Positions 1 to 8,958 of a DNA stretch of 64,000 nucleotides are shown one piece after another. The number at the start of each line of letters is the position of its first letter. Positions within the stretch are counted from its first letter, which is position 1. The position numbers were made by a program, and so were the translations under genes. The stretch is from CAYVKM01 sp964452045 (GTDB taxonomy: Bacteria; Calditrichota; Calditrichia; RBG-13-44-9): assembly GCA_964452045.1 (NCBI GenBank), contig CAYVKM010000002.1, positions 36,617 through 100,616 on the forward strand, given 5' to 3'. A model generated the notes under the pieces. The model was not told the origin of the DNA, did not search any database, and worked only from the letters and a program-made list of their open reading frames with translations.

Positions 1-1
1 T

Positions 2-445
2 ATTATTGGCTTTTTATTGATTGCCATAGAAGTATTTATCACCCCCGGGCTCACTGTCTTTGGTGTCCTGGGGATTCTAGTCCTGGGCACAGGCATTTAT
101 TATGCTTTTGTTACTTTAAGTTTTGCCTATGCTTTAGGCGCTCTCTTTCTATCGCTACTGGTGGTTTTTCTTTTTCTTATCTGGTTTTTTAAATCCGGGA
201 TAAACCGGGGATTGGCATTAAAAACCCGGGAGTCTCTCGCTTCCGGATTTAAGTCATATCAGGCGGAGTACAATCAATATCTTCATAAAACCGGAATTGC
301 CCTCACCCCACTTCGCCCATCCGGCACTATCCGGATCAAAGACCAGAAAATAAGCGCTATGACCCAGGGCGAATTCATAGAACCCAATGAAAAAGTTAAG
401 GTCATCCGGGTTGAAGGAAGTAAAGTTATTGTCGAAAAAATATAA
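2..445 (+). CDS. nfeD: NfeD-family membrane protein, 3' part (start lies before the window)
   Basis: The reading frame is open to the left edge, so only the C-terminal part is present; the TTG at 17 is probably internal. What remains has two or three hydrophobic helices in the first 60 or so codons, with the glycine-rich turn TPGLTVFGVLGI typical of NfeD membrane domains. After a polar linker comes a small beta-rich C-terminal domain containing GTIRIKD and FIEPNEKVKVIRVEGSKV, the OB-fold of NfeD proteins. NfeD proteins are membrane partners of flotillin-like proteins, and floA follows 20 bp downstream, which supports the call. Whether the missing N-terminus carries the ClpP-like serine protease domain of long NfeD forms cannot be seen. 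Confidence 0.85.
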   Translation: MIGFLLIAIEVFITPGLTVFGVLGILVLGTGIYYAFVTLSFAYALGALFLSLLVVFLFLIWFFKSGINRGLALKTRESLASGFKSYQAEYNQYLHKTGIALTPLRPSGTIRIKDQKISAMTQGEFIEPNEKVKVIRVEGSKVIVEKI

Positions 446-465
446 ACTTAAAAAGGGAGATTAAC

Positions 466-1461
466 ATGGATATTTCATCGGGTCTTCTGATCCTTATCCT
501 TTTCATTATTATTATTTTTCTGATTCTGTTTTTCTATATCATTCCCATCGGGCTCTGGATAACCGCTCTGGCCGCGCGGGTGAAAATAGGATTGGGAAGT
601 CTGATTGGTATGCGGTTGCGAAAGATACCGCCATCCCTTATTGTGAATGCCCTGATAAATGCTCAAAAGGCGGGCCTCGATATAAACTCCAGTATGCTTG
701 AAACACACTATATGGCTGGTGGCAATGTAGTTAGAGTTGTAAACGCTCTTATTGCATCGGATAAAGCATCTATCCCCCTTACCTTCCAACAGGCCACTGC
801 TATTGACCTCGCCGGCAGGCATGTCCTCGAAGCGGTGCAGACCAGTGTAAATCCCAAGGTAATAGATTGCCCTAAAACCGGAACCATTTCCGCTGTTGCG
901 AAGGATGGAATCCAGTTACAGTCGAGAGCAAGGGTTACCGTTCGTACAAACATTGAACGCCTGGTGGGTGGTGCTACAGAAGATACCATTATCGCCCGAG
1001 TGGGAGAGGGAATTGTATCGGCCATTGGGTCCTCATCTACCTACAAAGAAGTACTGGAAAATCCTGACCGCATTTCCAAGGCTGTATTGAATAAAGGTCT
1101 GGATTCAGGAACGGCATTCGAAATTCTCTCGATTGATATTGCCGATGTGGATGTGGGGAAGAATGTCGGGGCGGAACTTCAGACAGATCAGGCAGAAGCC
1201 GATTTAAAAGTCGCTCAGGCAAAGGCCGAGACACGGCGGGCCATGGCGGTAGCCGCAGAACAGGAAATGAAGGCCAAGTCACAGGAGATGCGGGCAAAGG
1301 TAATTGAAGCGGAGGCGCAAATTCCCCTGGCCATATCCGAAGCGTTCAAAGAAGGCAAATTAGGTGTGTTTGATTATTATAATCTGAAAAATATCCAGGC
1401 AGACACCGGAATGCGTCAATCGATTGCTGGTGAGGAAGGCGATAAACCGAATAAACAATAA
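466..1461 (+). CDS. floA: Flotillin-like protein FloA (SPFH family)
   Basis: 331 residues, the usual FloA length. An N-terminal hydrophobic hairpin (about residues 7-37) anchors it to the inner face of the membrane, followed by an SPFH domain with VARDGIQLQSRARVTVRTN-like strands and IVSAIGSS, then an Ala/Glu/Lys-rich coiled coil (about 235-295; EADLKVAQAKAETRR) typical of flotillins. FloA scaffolds functional membrane microdomains, as known for the Bacillus family. It is 20 bp behind nfeD and preceded by a clear ribosome site (GGGAGA), so the two form an operon. Nothing looks truncated. Confidence 0.95.
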   Translation: MDISSGLLILILFIIIIFLILFFYIIPIGLWITALAARVKIGLGSLIGMRLRKIPPSLIVNALINAQKAGLDINSSMLETHYMAGGNVVRVVNALIASDKASIPLTFQQATAIDLAGRHVLEAVQTSVNPKVIDCPKTGTISAVAKDGIQLQSRARVTVRTNIERLVGGATEDTIIARVGEGIVSAIGSSSTYKEVLENPDRISKAVLNKGLDSGTAFEILSIDIADVDVGKNVGAELQTDQAEADLKVAQAKAETRRAMAVAAEQEMKAKSQEMRAKVIEAEAQIPLAISEAFKEGKLGVFDYYNLKNIQADTGMRQSIAGEEGDKPNKQ

Positions 1462-1506
1462 TTGTTAACGATTTTGAAATATGACAGATTATAGAAGAAG
1501 ATTTTA

Positions 1507-1587
1507 TGTCATACCCGAAGTTTTAAGCGGGTATCCATTCTTTTCCATCCCTGGGTAATGGATGCCCGATCTCAGTCGGGCATGACA
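1507..1587. repeat. Palindromic repeat-like element with nested inverted repeats
   Basis: An 81-bp imperfect palindrome. The outer arms TGTCATACCCGA (1507-1518) and TCGGGCATGACA (1576-1587) match at 11 of 12 positions, and the inner arms CGGGTATCCATT (1528-1539) and AATGGATGCCCG (1557-1568) also match at 11 of 12. Each half can also fold alone: ATACCCG with CGGGTAT (1511-1534), and TGCCCGA with TCGGGCA (1563-1582). This layout resembles small dispersed palindromic elements (REP or MITE type) in other bacteria. I see no second copy in the window. It lies 45 bp after floA and could end its transcript, but lacks a T-run. Confidence 0.6.
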
Positions 1588-1702
1588 CAATAATTATTGC
1601 CTTACCAAAAGGATTTCTTTATGAGGAGATTTCTATAATCCTTATTAACCACTAGTGCGATCTTGAGCTCAAAGGTTCAAAAATTGCATAAAGAGAAAAC
1701 AA

Positions 1703-2227
1703 ATGAATGAAATAATTGCCTTTATTATCATCTGGGGTATCATATCGCTGTTAAGCCAGCTGTCCAAAAAATCGAAACAACGGGAAGCTAAACAATCGCC
1801 AAAATCGGTAAGACCGACAAAACCAAAGACCGAATCGGAAATACCCCCGTTTTTAAGGGATCTCCTGGGATTACCCAAAGAAGCGGAAAAAGTCCCTTCC
1901 TCCACGGTCCGGATACCGGAGCAAAAAATGGTGCTCGAGCCTGAGGAAAGTTTACCCGAGACGGAAATCCATATTCTGCCGGTGGAGCTAAATGCCGAAA
2001 TAATTGAAGAGGAGGAATTCCCTTCGCCTGAAACTGAAATAAAAAAGGAAAAAATTGAGATTGAAATAGAGCCTTTAGAGACGCCGGAACAAAGTTATCA
2101 GCCCCAGGTCCAATATTTATCAGGAATGGGAAAATTAAAACAGGCGGTTATCTGGAAGGAAATTTTAGATAAACCGGTCAGTTTGCGGAGAAGGGATTTA
2201 TTCAAAAATCCCTTTATCAAATTTTAA
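1703..2227 (+). CDS. Small membrane-anchored acidic protein of unknown function
   Basis: 174 residues. A hydrophobic N-terminal segment (about 4-20) is followed by a basic stretch, then a long Glu/Pro-rich, probably disordered middle region. The last 30 residues regain conserved-looking character: LKQAVIWKEILDKPVSLR. A terminal motif of the form xAxIxxEILxxPxxLR recurs, to my knowledge, at the C-termini of several otherwise dissimilar anchored hypothetical proteins. The start ATG has a weak upstream site. It converges with the RND gene 10 bp downstream. No function can be assigned; the tail motif may be a docking segment, which is inference. Confidence 0.7.
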   Translation: MNEIIAFIIIWGIISLLSQLSKKSKQREAKQSPKSVRPTKPKTESEIPPFLRDLLGLPKEAEKVPSSTVRIPEQKMVLEPEESLPETEIHILPVELNAEIIEEEEFPSPETEIKKEKIEIEIEPLETPEQSYQPQVQYLSGMGKLKQAVIWKEILDKPVSLRRRDLFKNPFIKF

Positions 2228-2237
2228 TTACTTAAAA

Positions 2238-5200
2238 TTACTCAGCAACTGGTCGCTCCGGAACTTTCTCTCCACCCTTTTGCATCCATAGCAAAACTCT
2301 TTTAAAGTAAAGACTCAAATCATCAAAAAGGGTATAAAGCACCGGCACCGCCAGCAGCGTCAAGGCCGTGCTGGTAAACAAGCCGCCAATCAGCGTTAGT
2401 CCCATTGGTGCATAAGGGGCGCCGATAAGAGCAGCATTCCCCAGGGCCATGGGCAACAAACCGCCAATAGTAGTAAAACTGGTCATCAGGATTGGCCGAA
2501 AGCGCAACGAACCAGCTTCCAGAATGGCGGATCGTCGGTCGTACCCTTCATTGCGCAGACGATTGATCATATCCACCAGAACGATGGCATTGTTCACCAC
2601 CACCCCGATCAGGATCACCATACCGATGCCAGCCATCATATCCCTGGAAGTGCCGGTAAGGAACAGCGCCAGATTCGCTCCGAAAATAGAAAGCGGGACA
2701 GCAACGATAACTGAGAGCGGCAGCACAAAAGATTCAAACAGAATACCCATAAGAATGAACACAAAAACAATTGCGGTAATCATGGCCCGCTGGAAACTGT
2801 CATCCTGCTCCTGCATTCGCATAAAACGGGAGCCCTTCTGCCAGGAGTATCCATAGGGAAGCTGAAAATCTGCCATTAGTTTATCAATTTGTCCGGATAT
2901 TTTGCCCAGATCCTCTTTGGGCGTCTTTGCCTTGATCTCCAGAAATGTTTTACCATCCTGCCGGGCAATTTCTCCAAATCCCTTTTCAATCCTAAATTTT
3001 GCCAGTGAAGAAAGAGGCACGGCCCTTCCATCACGGTTGATGAAAGTAATATTTTTCAACTGTTCCAGATTTTGCCGGTCCTCTTCTTTGAGCTGAATGC
3101 GCATTTCAATCTCTTTATCTTTGGCATAAAACCGAGGTAAGTTGAGTCCCCGAACCGCGTACATAATGGTATAAGCTACCTGATTGGGATTGATTCCATT
3201 CCGCTGGGCAATATCCCGGTTCATCACCACATTTATTTCATCGCCACCCAATTCCCGGTCAGTTTCCACATTGATGACACCTGGTATCAGCCTCATCCGC
3301 CGCTCCACTTCCGTCGATAATTCTTCCAGCTTTCCGGTGTCATCCCCATACATTACTATCGAAACCGAGCCTTCATCCTCTTCCGAGGAACCCCGCCAGG
3401 AAGTTCTGAAGCGAATACCGGGTCTGGTTGGTAACCGGTCTCTCAAATCTGCTAGTACCGCATCGCTATCGAGTTTTTGATGCATCGGCTTGCCAATCCA
3501 ATCCCGGAGTGTGCGGTAAATGGTATTGTACCATTGATCTTTATCGGCCGGATACAGAAAGACCCGCACCCGTCCAAAAGTTTTCCGGAAGCCGGTATCC
3601 ACGGCTTTGATATTGTAACGATCGGCATGGGCAAACAGCGTATCCTCAACCTCCCGGAAAAAGTCATTAGTCTCTTCTTCGGTATAATTTTGCGGCATAT
3701 CATAGATCAAATTAAAATCGCTGATATTTCCCGGAGTGAGATCCGATGAAGGAATTCTTGGTCCCAAAACCCCGAAGGTTATAAACATGATAAACAGGAT
3801 TACTACCACCATGTCAAGCCTGCGGTTTAGTACAAAACTGAGTATTTTTTTGTATAAATTTCTATTCCAGGCAATTACCGGCAGTTCTTTGATTGGTTTT
3901 GTGGAAATAACCCGGGTGGTGACCAGTGGAATTAAAACCAGGGCCACAAAAAGTGACGCGAGCAGGGCAAAGATGACCGGGATACCGACCCGTCTGAGGT
4001 AAAAAAAGAAGGAGTCATTAATCAGCAGAATGGGCAAAAACACAACAATTGTGGTCAGGGTGGCCATGGTGACTGCCAGAGAAACTTCGCTTGCCCCGCT
4101 AATGGATGCTTCCCTGGGGGCCATTCCTTCATTTCTTTTACGATAAATATTCTCCAGCACCACAATGGCATTATCCACCACCATTCCCACACTCACCATC
4201 AAACCCATCATGGTGACTGTGTTCAGAGTCCACCCAATGAAATAGGTAATAGTCAGGGATATCAGGATAGACAGCGGGATTGCCAGGGTCATGATAAGGG
4301 TAATCCGGATTCGCCTGAGGAAGAAAAAGATGACCAGCAATGCAAACAGTCCTCCCCACAGCGCGGTGTCTATAAGGTTATTGATCGATTCCTCGATCAG
4401 ATCCCCCTGGACAAACAGGATATTTACTTCTGCACCCTTCAGCGCAGGATATTTACTGATTTCATTCTGAAGCATGTCTTTCAGTTTATGACTCAGATCA
4501 ACCGTATTTGCCAGCGATTCCTTAAAAATTCCCAGTTTGATCGATGGTTTACGATTTACGCGCTGGAACCAGTTTCGCTCCGGCACATCATAACGAACTT
4601 CGGCGACATCATCCAGGGTTAAGCCCTTATCATTGATGGGAATTTTCCGGATATCATCAATATTTTGGAATCGGCCCAGGGAGCGTACGGTAAATTTCTT
4701 TTCCGCCTCCGACACCCAACCGGATGAGATGGCAAAATTATCCCGGCGAAGCTGGGAGATGGTCTGGAAAAGATTGATTCCATAAGCATCCACCTTGTCC
4801 TGATCCACCAGAATCTGGATCACTTTCTCGAATGCTCCCCAGATCTCGATATTGGCAACACCATCGATCCTTTCAATGGGCCGTTTGATATAATGCTCCA
4901 CCACATAATAGGGATCTTCCATGGTTTCCGGGATAGAGATCGATAGGAAAATGATCGGCTCATCATTCCTTCCGAATTTTCGGAGAAAATACCGATCGAT
5001 ATCATCCGGCAGAAGTGCCCGGGCACGTTCCATCCGGTCCCGAAGCTGATCGTAGGCAAAATCCATATCAGTACCCTGGACGAACTCAAGCCCAATCCAG
5101 CATCCATCGGTATGGCTGTAAGACTCAACCTTCTTCACCCCGGCAATAGTCCGGATTTCTTCCTCCACCGGCCGGGCTATTTGCTCTTCAATTTCCTGGG

Positions 5201-5381
5201 GATTGGCGTTACGGTAAGGAACCCAGACCCCAAGATAAGGGGCCCTGAATCCGGTGGGCAAAAGTTCTATAGCAATTTGTTTAAAGGCAATGAAACCAAC
5301 TACCAGGATTGCCAGGAAAGTGACTGCGATTGTCACTGGCCGATTAATAGCCAGTCTGGGTAAAAATGAAGATTTATTCAT
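2238..5381 (-). CDS. RND efflux transporter, second permease of the cluster
   Basis: 1047 residues, normal length for an HAE1-type RND pump. Topology is N-terminal TM helix (about 13-32), large periplasmic porter loop, TM2-6, second porter loop and TM8-12. The TM4 motif GMVVDNAIVVLENI keeps the first of the two AcrB proton-relay aspartates, with Asn at the second; the TM10 motif GVVVNNAIVLVDMINRL has Asn where AcrB has Lys940. It starts 6 bp after the preceding RND gene and shares its adaptor, which suggests a heteromeric pump like MdtBC. It would use the proton gradient to export small hydrophobic compounds across the envelope; substrates cannot be told from sequence. No TolC-like gene is nearby. 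Confidence 0.93.
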   Translation of the reverse strand: MNKSSFLPRLAINRPVTIAVTFLAILVVGFIAFKQIAIELLPTGFRAPYLGVWVPYRNANPQEIEEQIARPVEEEIRTIAGVKKVESYSHTDGCWIGLEFVQGTDMDFAYDQLRDRMERARALLPDDIDRYFLRKFGRNDEPIIFLSISIPETMEDPYYVVEHYIKRPIERIDGVANIEIWGAFEKVIQILVDQDKVDAYGINLFQTISQLRRDNFAISSGWVSEAEKKFTVRSLGRFQNIDDIRKIPINDKGLTLDDVAEVRYDVPERNWFQRVNRKPSIKLGIFKESLANTVDLSHKLKDMLQNEISKYPALKGAEVNILFVQGDLIEESINNLIDTALWGGLFALLVIFFFLRRIRITLIMTLAIPLSILISLTITYFIGWTLNTVTMMGLMVSVGMVVDNAIVVLENIYRKRNEGMAPREASISGASEVSLAVTMATLTTIVVFLPILLINDSFFFYLRRVGIPVIFALLASLFVALVLIPLVTTRVISTKPIKELPVIAWNRNLYKKILSFVLNRRLDMVVVILFIMFITFGVLGPRIPSSDLTPGNISDFNLIYDMPQNYTEEETNDFFREVEDTLFAHADRYNIKAVDTGFRKTFGRVRVFLYPADKDQWYNTIYRTLRDWIGKPMHQKLDSDAVLADLRDRLPTRPGIRFRTSWRGSSEEDEGSVSIVMYGDDTGKLEELSTEVERRMRLIPGVINVETDRELGGDEINVVMNRDIAQRNGINPNQVAYTIMYAVRGLNLPRFYAKDKEIEMRIQLKEEDRQNLEQLKNITFINRDGRAVPLSSLAKFRIEKGFGEIARQDGKTFLEIKAKTPKEDLGKISGQIDKLMADFQLPYGYSWQKGSRFMRMQEQDDSFQRAMITAIVFVFILMGILFESFVLPLSVIVAVPLSIFGANLALFLTGTSRDMMAGIGMVILIGVVVNNAIVLVDMINRLRNEGYDRRSAILEAGSLRFRPILMTSFTTIGGLLPMALGNAALIGAPYAPMGLTLIGGLFTSTALTLLAVPVLYTLFDDLSLYFKRVLLWMQKGGEKVPERPVAE

Positions 5382-5387
5382 CCGGAA

Positions 5388-8300
5388 TTATTCTCCCTTT
5401 TCAAATAATGCATACACAGTTGGAATAATTACCAGGGTTAAAATGGTCGAACTGATTAAACCGGCGATCACCGTAATGGCCATGGGTGTCCGGATTTCGG
5501 CGCCATCTCCCAGACCAAGTGCCATAGGCAGGAGTCCAAGTACAGTGGTGGCAGTAGTCATCAGAATGGGGCGTAACCGAGCCTGGCCGCCCTGCTTAAT
5601 CGCTTCTACTTTAGACAGACCCTTTCGACGCAGTTGATTGATATAGTCAACCAATACAATTGCGTTGTTTACAACGATACCCGCCAGCATAATAAGACCA
5701 AGAAATACCATGATATTGAGTGGTATACCAAGAATAAAAAGCACAATGGCAACGCCAATAAGGGCCAGGGGAATGGTAAATAAAATAACAAATGGATGTA
5801 AAAACGATTCAAACTGGGAGGCCATAACGATGTAAACCATGAATATGGCCAGAAGTAGTGCCAGTCTTAGACTACCCAGCGAAACTTCCATTTCTTTATT
5901 TTGCCCGGTAATTTCAAAGGTAAAATCACTGGGCAGATCCATTGACCTTAAGGCGGTGTAAACATCACTACTCACACTGAACAGATCCCGGTCTACAATA
6001 TTTGCCATCACCAGCGCCGACCGCTGTTGATTAACCCGCCGGATCTCGCTTGGTCCTTCTTCAATGGTAATCCGAGCCACACTTTCCAGCGGTATGGGAA
6101 TGTCCCCTGCCGGATTGATGTTAATCCGTTTTAAAATATCCAGGGTTGCCTTATCTTTTTCCCGGATTTTCACCCGAACATCAATTCTCCGGTCTTCCTG
6201 CTTAAACTGGGTAGCCACATCACCCCGAACCTTATTCCGGACGATATTGGCCACATCGAGAATATTCAGGTTATAAAAGGCCAGCCGGGCCCGGTCGTAG
6301 ACAATCCTTACTTCCGGATTCCCGGACTGCAAATTAGTCTTGACATCGGAAATCCCCGGAATCTGAGAAATAATATTCACTGCATCACGACTGGCAATAG
6401 CCAGTTCCTGCAAATTATAGCCCTTTATTTCAACTTCCACCGGGGTTTTAAAACTAAAAAGTACCGGTCTGGAGATTTTAAAATCCATCCCACCATAATT
6501 TCTCAGCAGGCCACGTACCTTTCGAATAACCCGTTCTTCTGTCCGAATCGGCGAGTTAGAGGGCTTGAGCGTAGCGGTAATTATGGCTGTATGTTCCCCG
6601 GCTTCCCTTTGGCTGATTTTAGTTAAATCTACACCGGCAACCGTGGCAATCTTTGCTACTTCATCCTGATTTAATATGAGCTTCTCAATCGGTTTGATGG
6701 TTTGTACAGTGCGTTCGACAGGCGTCCCTACTGGAAGCGTAATTTCCACATTGAATTCACCCTGGTGAACTTCCGGGATGAGTTCACTACCGAGATTTGG
6801 CAATATGATAAAAATAACCAGCAGGAATGGTATGACCGCCGAAAGAATCACGGTTGTTTTATTGACCAGAGCCCAATCTAGTAACTGTGGATATGCATCA
6901 TAGACAGATTTAAATCCGGTATCGAATAAATTGGTCAGGAAACGCAGGGGTAAAGAAAAAATCTTCTGAAAAACAAATATCACAGACTTGATGATAATGC
7001 CGATGAGAAACAACACCAGGGTAAAAAGTTTGCTGAACAAATTAAGCACAAAGAAGAGCACAAAACGGATGAAAATATAAGAAATCCAAAATGGTGTCAG
7101 GATTAGATTTACTATCTTCTTACCCGGAGGTGTTTTAGTCACTGCCTTCCACCATTCCCCAAGATTTTCTTTCAACTGGATGATACTTTCAAAACGGATA
7201 AGAAATTTTCCCGGGGATTCTTTGGCGGAAAAAGATTCAGGCAATTCAATTTTCCGGGAAGCCAGCATGGGAATAAAAAACAGGGCAACTCCCAGCGAGG
7301 CCATAAGTGAAAAAACCACGGTTAAAGCCATGTCGCCAAAAATTTGACCGGCAACACCCTTTACAAAAACCATGGGAAAGAAAACCGCAATGGTGGTGAG
7401 GGTCGATGCCGTAACCGCGCCACCCACCTCATGGGTTCCCCGAACCACCGAATCAATGAAACTATCCCCTTCCTCCCGGCATCTGAATATGCTCTCGGTT
7501 ACCACGATTGAGTTGTCAACCAGCATACCTATTCCCAGGGCTAAACCACCCAGAGACATAATATTGAGTGAAACCCCAAATAATTTCATGGGGGCAAAGG
7601 TGGCAACAATCGAAATGGGGATGGATAATCCAACAATAAAAGTTGTCCTGAGATTATTGAGGAAGAAAAACAGAACAATGATCGCCAGAATACCACCCAT
7701 AATGGCGGTATTTTTTACTTCATCAATGGAATTGCTGATGAAAACCGATTGGTCGGTAAGTAGATGAATCTCCATTCCCTGGGGCAGTGAGTAGTTTAAA
7801 AAATTGGTCATACTTTTTTCCAGCATTCGCTGCCGGAAATCGTTCCCACCGCTGGTACCCGGACCTTTAGTTTTTTTCTCATCTGGTTTGGCAGTGGTTT
7901 GTTCACTTGCCGCTTTTCGGGTTTCCTTCATTCTCTGGACAAAGGCCTGTTGAGCAGCAGTTCCGAACACCCGATCCCGAACTTTTTTGGCCACATCCAC
8001 GATATTGGCACTGCCCTCTTTATAAATCTCTAACTCCACACTTTCCTGACCATTAAGCCGGGTAATGATCTGTCTTTCTTTGTTGGTGCGATAAACTTTC
8101 CCGATATCATCCAGTTTTATTTCAACACCATTATCCAGCCGGATGGCAGTTTTGCCAATTTCTGGTATGGTTTTAAATTCATTTAGCGTCCGGACAATAT
8201 ATTCGGTCTGGGCTTCCTTTAAGTTACCACCAGCCAGATTTACATTTTCCCTGGCTAAGCGATCCCGAATTTGCTGAATATCCAATCCCATGAGCGAGAT

Positions 8301-8888
8301 TTTCTTTTCATCCAGCTCCACCCAAATTTCTTCCTCATAACCACCTTTGACCTTGACCGCCGCTACACCGTCTACTGTTTCCAGATCCCGTTTGATCTGT
8401 TCTTCGGCTACGTAACGGGTATAGAATAAATCCGGACCGCCGGTAACTCCCAGACGGAGTATCGGATCCAGCGATGGATCGTATCGCAGAATAACCGGCT
8501 TTTTTGCTTCCTCCGGCAGAAAAACCTGATCTAATTTTTCCCTCACCTCCCCAATCGCATCCTCCATTTTGACGTCCCAGTTATATTCCAGGATCACATC
8601 CGATTGACCTGCTTTGGAAACCGAACTAATTGAGACCAGGTTACCAACCACACCGAGTGCTTCTTCAATCGGACGGGAAATGGTTGTCTCAATCTCTTCC
8701 GGAGCGGTGCCCGCATATTCGGTTCTTACCGTGAGCGAGGGATAAGAGATATCGGGCATTAAATTAAGGGATAGTTGGTTATAAGAAAGCCAGCCGAAGA
8801 CCAGAATACCCAAAACAACCATAATAATGGCAACCGGCCGGGTAGTGGTAAATTTGAAAAAACTGCTATCTGTGACTTTTTTGTTCAT
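5388..8888 (-). CDS. RND efflux transporter, first permease, with extra membrane insert
   Basis: 1166 residues, over 100 longer than usual. The RND core is intact: ALGIGMLVDNSIVVTESI in TM4 and AGIVVNNAIVLVDYINQL in TM10, plus two porter loops. Two insertions account for the extra length. One is a Lys/Thr/Gly-rich stretch in the first porter loop (about residues 310-355). The other is a very hydrophobic segment between the two halves (about 541-664, nucleotides 6895-7265), with several Phe/Ile/Leu-rich potential helices ahead of TM7. It lies 70 bp after the adaptor gene and 6 bp before the second permease, so the three genes form one operon. An even number of added helices would keep the topology. 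Confidence 0.93.
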   Translation of the reverse strand: MNKKVTDSSFFKFTTTRPVAIIMVVLGILVFGWLSYNQLSLNLMPDISYPSLTVRTEYAGTAPEEIETTISRPIEEALGVVGNLVSISSVSKAGQSDVILEYNWDVKMEDAIGEVREKLDQVFLPEEAKKPVILRYDPSLDPILRLGVTGGPDLFYTRYVAEEQIKRDLETVDGVAAVKVKGGYEEEIWVELDEKKISLMGLDIQQIRDRLARENVNLAGGNLKEAQTEYIVRTLNEFKTIPEIGKTAIRLDNGVEIKLDDIGKVYRTNKERQIITRLNGQESVELEIYKEGSANIVDVAKKVRDRVFGTAAQQAFVQRMKETRKAASEQTTAKPDEKKTKGPGTSGGNDFRQRMLEKSMTNFLNYSLPQGMEIHLLTDQSVFISNSIDEVKNTAIMGGILAIIVLFFFLNNLRTTFIVGLSIPISIVATFAPMKLFGVSLNIMSLGGLALGIGMLVDNSIVVTESIFRCREEGDSFIDSVVRGTHEVGGAVTASTLTTIAVFFPMVFVKGVAGQIFGDMALTVVFSLMASLGVALFFIPMLASRKIELPESFSAKESPGKFLIRFESIIQLKENLGEWWKAVTKTPPGKKIVNLILTPFWISYIFIRFVLFFVLNLFSKLFTLVLFLIGIIIKSVIFVFQKIFSLPLRFLTNLFDTGFKSVYDAYPQLLDWALVNKTTVILSAVIPFLLVIFIILPNLGSELIPEVHQGEFNVEITLPVGTPVERTVQTIKPIEKLILNQDEVAKIATVAGVDLTKISQREAGEHTAIITATLKPSNSPIRTEERVIRKVRGLLRNYGGMDFKISRPVLFSFKTPVEVEIKGYNLQELAIASRDAVNIISQIPGISDVKTNLQSGNPEVRIVYDRARLAFYNLNILDVANIVRNKVRGDVATQFKQEDRRIDVRVKIREKDKATLDILKRININPAGDIPIPLESVARITIEEGPSEIRRVNQQRSALVMANIVDRDLFSVSSDVYTALRSMDLPSDFTFEITGQNKEMEVSLGSLRLALLLAIFMVYIVMASQFESFLHPFVILFTIPLALIGVAIVLFILGIPLNIMVFLGLIMLAGIVVNNAIVLVDYINQLRRKGLSKVEAIKQGGQARLRPILMTTATTVLGLLPMALGLGDGAEIRTPMAITVIAGLISSTILTLVIIPTVYALFEKGE

Positions 8889-8958
8889 AAATAATAATCT
8901 CGTCTAATCTTGCCAAATGATCTGAAATTACTTTGAAATTATACAGACAAACTAGCAA

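Noticed and set aside
5254..5637. 127-residue plus-strand open frame across the junction of the two RND genes
   Set aside because: Fully contained in coding sequence of both permeases on the minus strand; composition is that of antisense translation.
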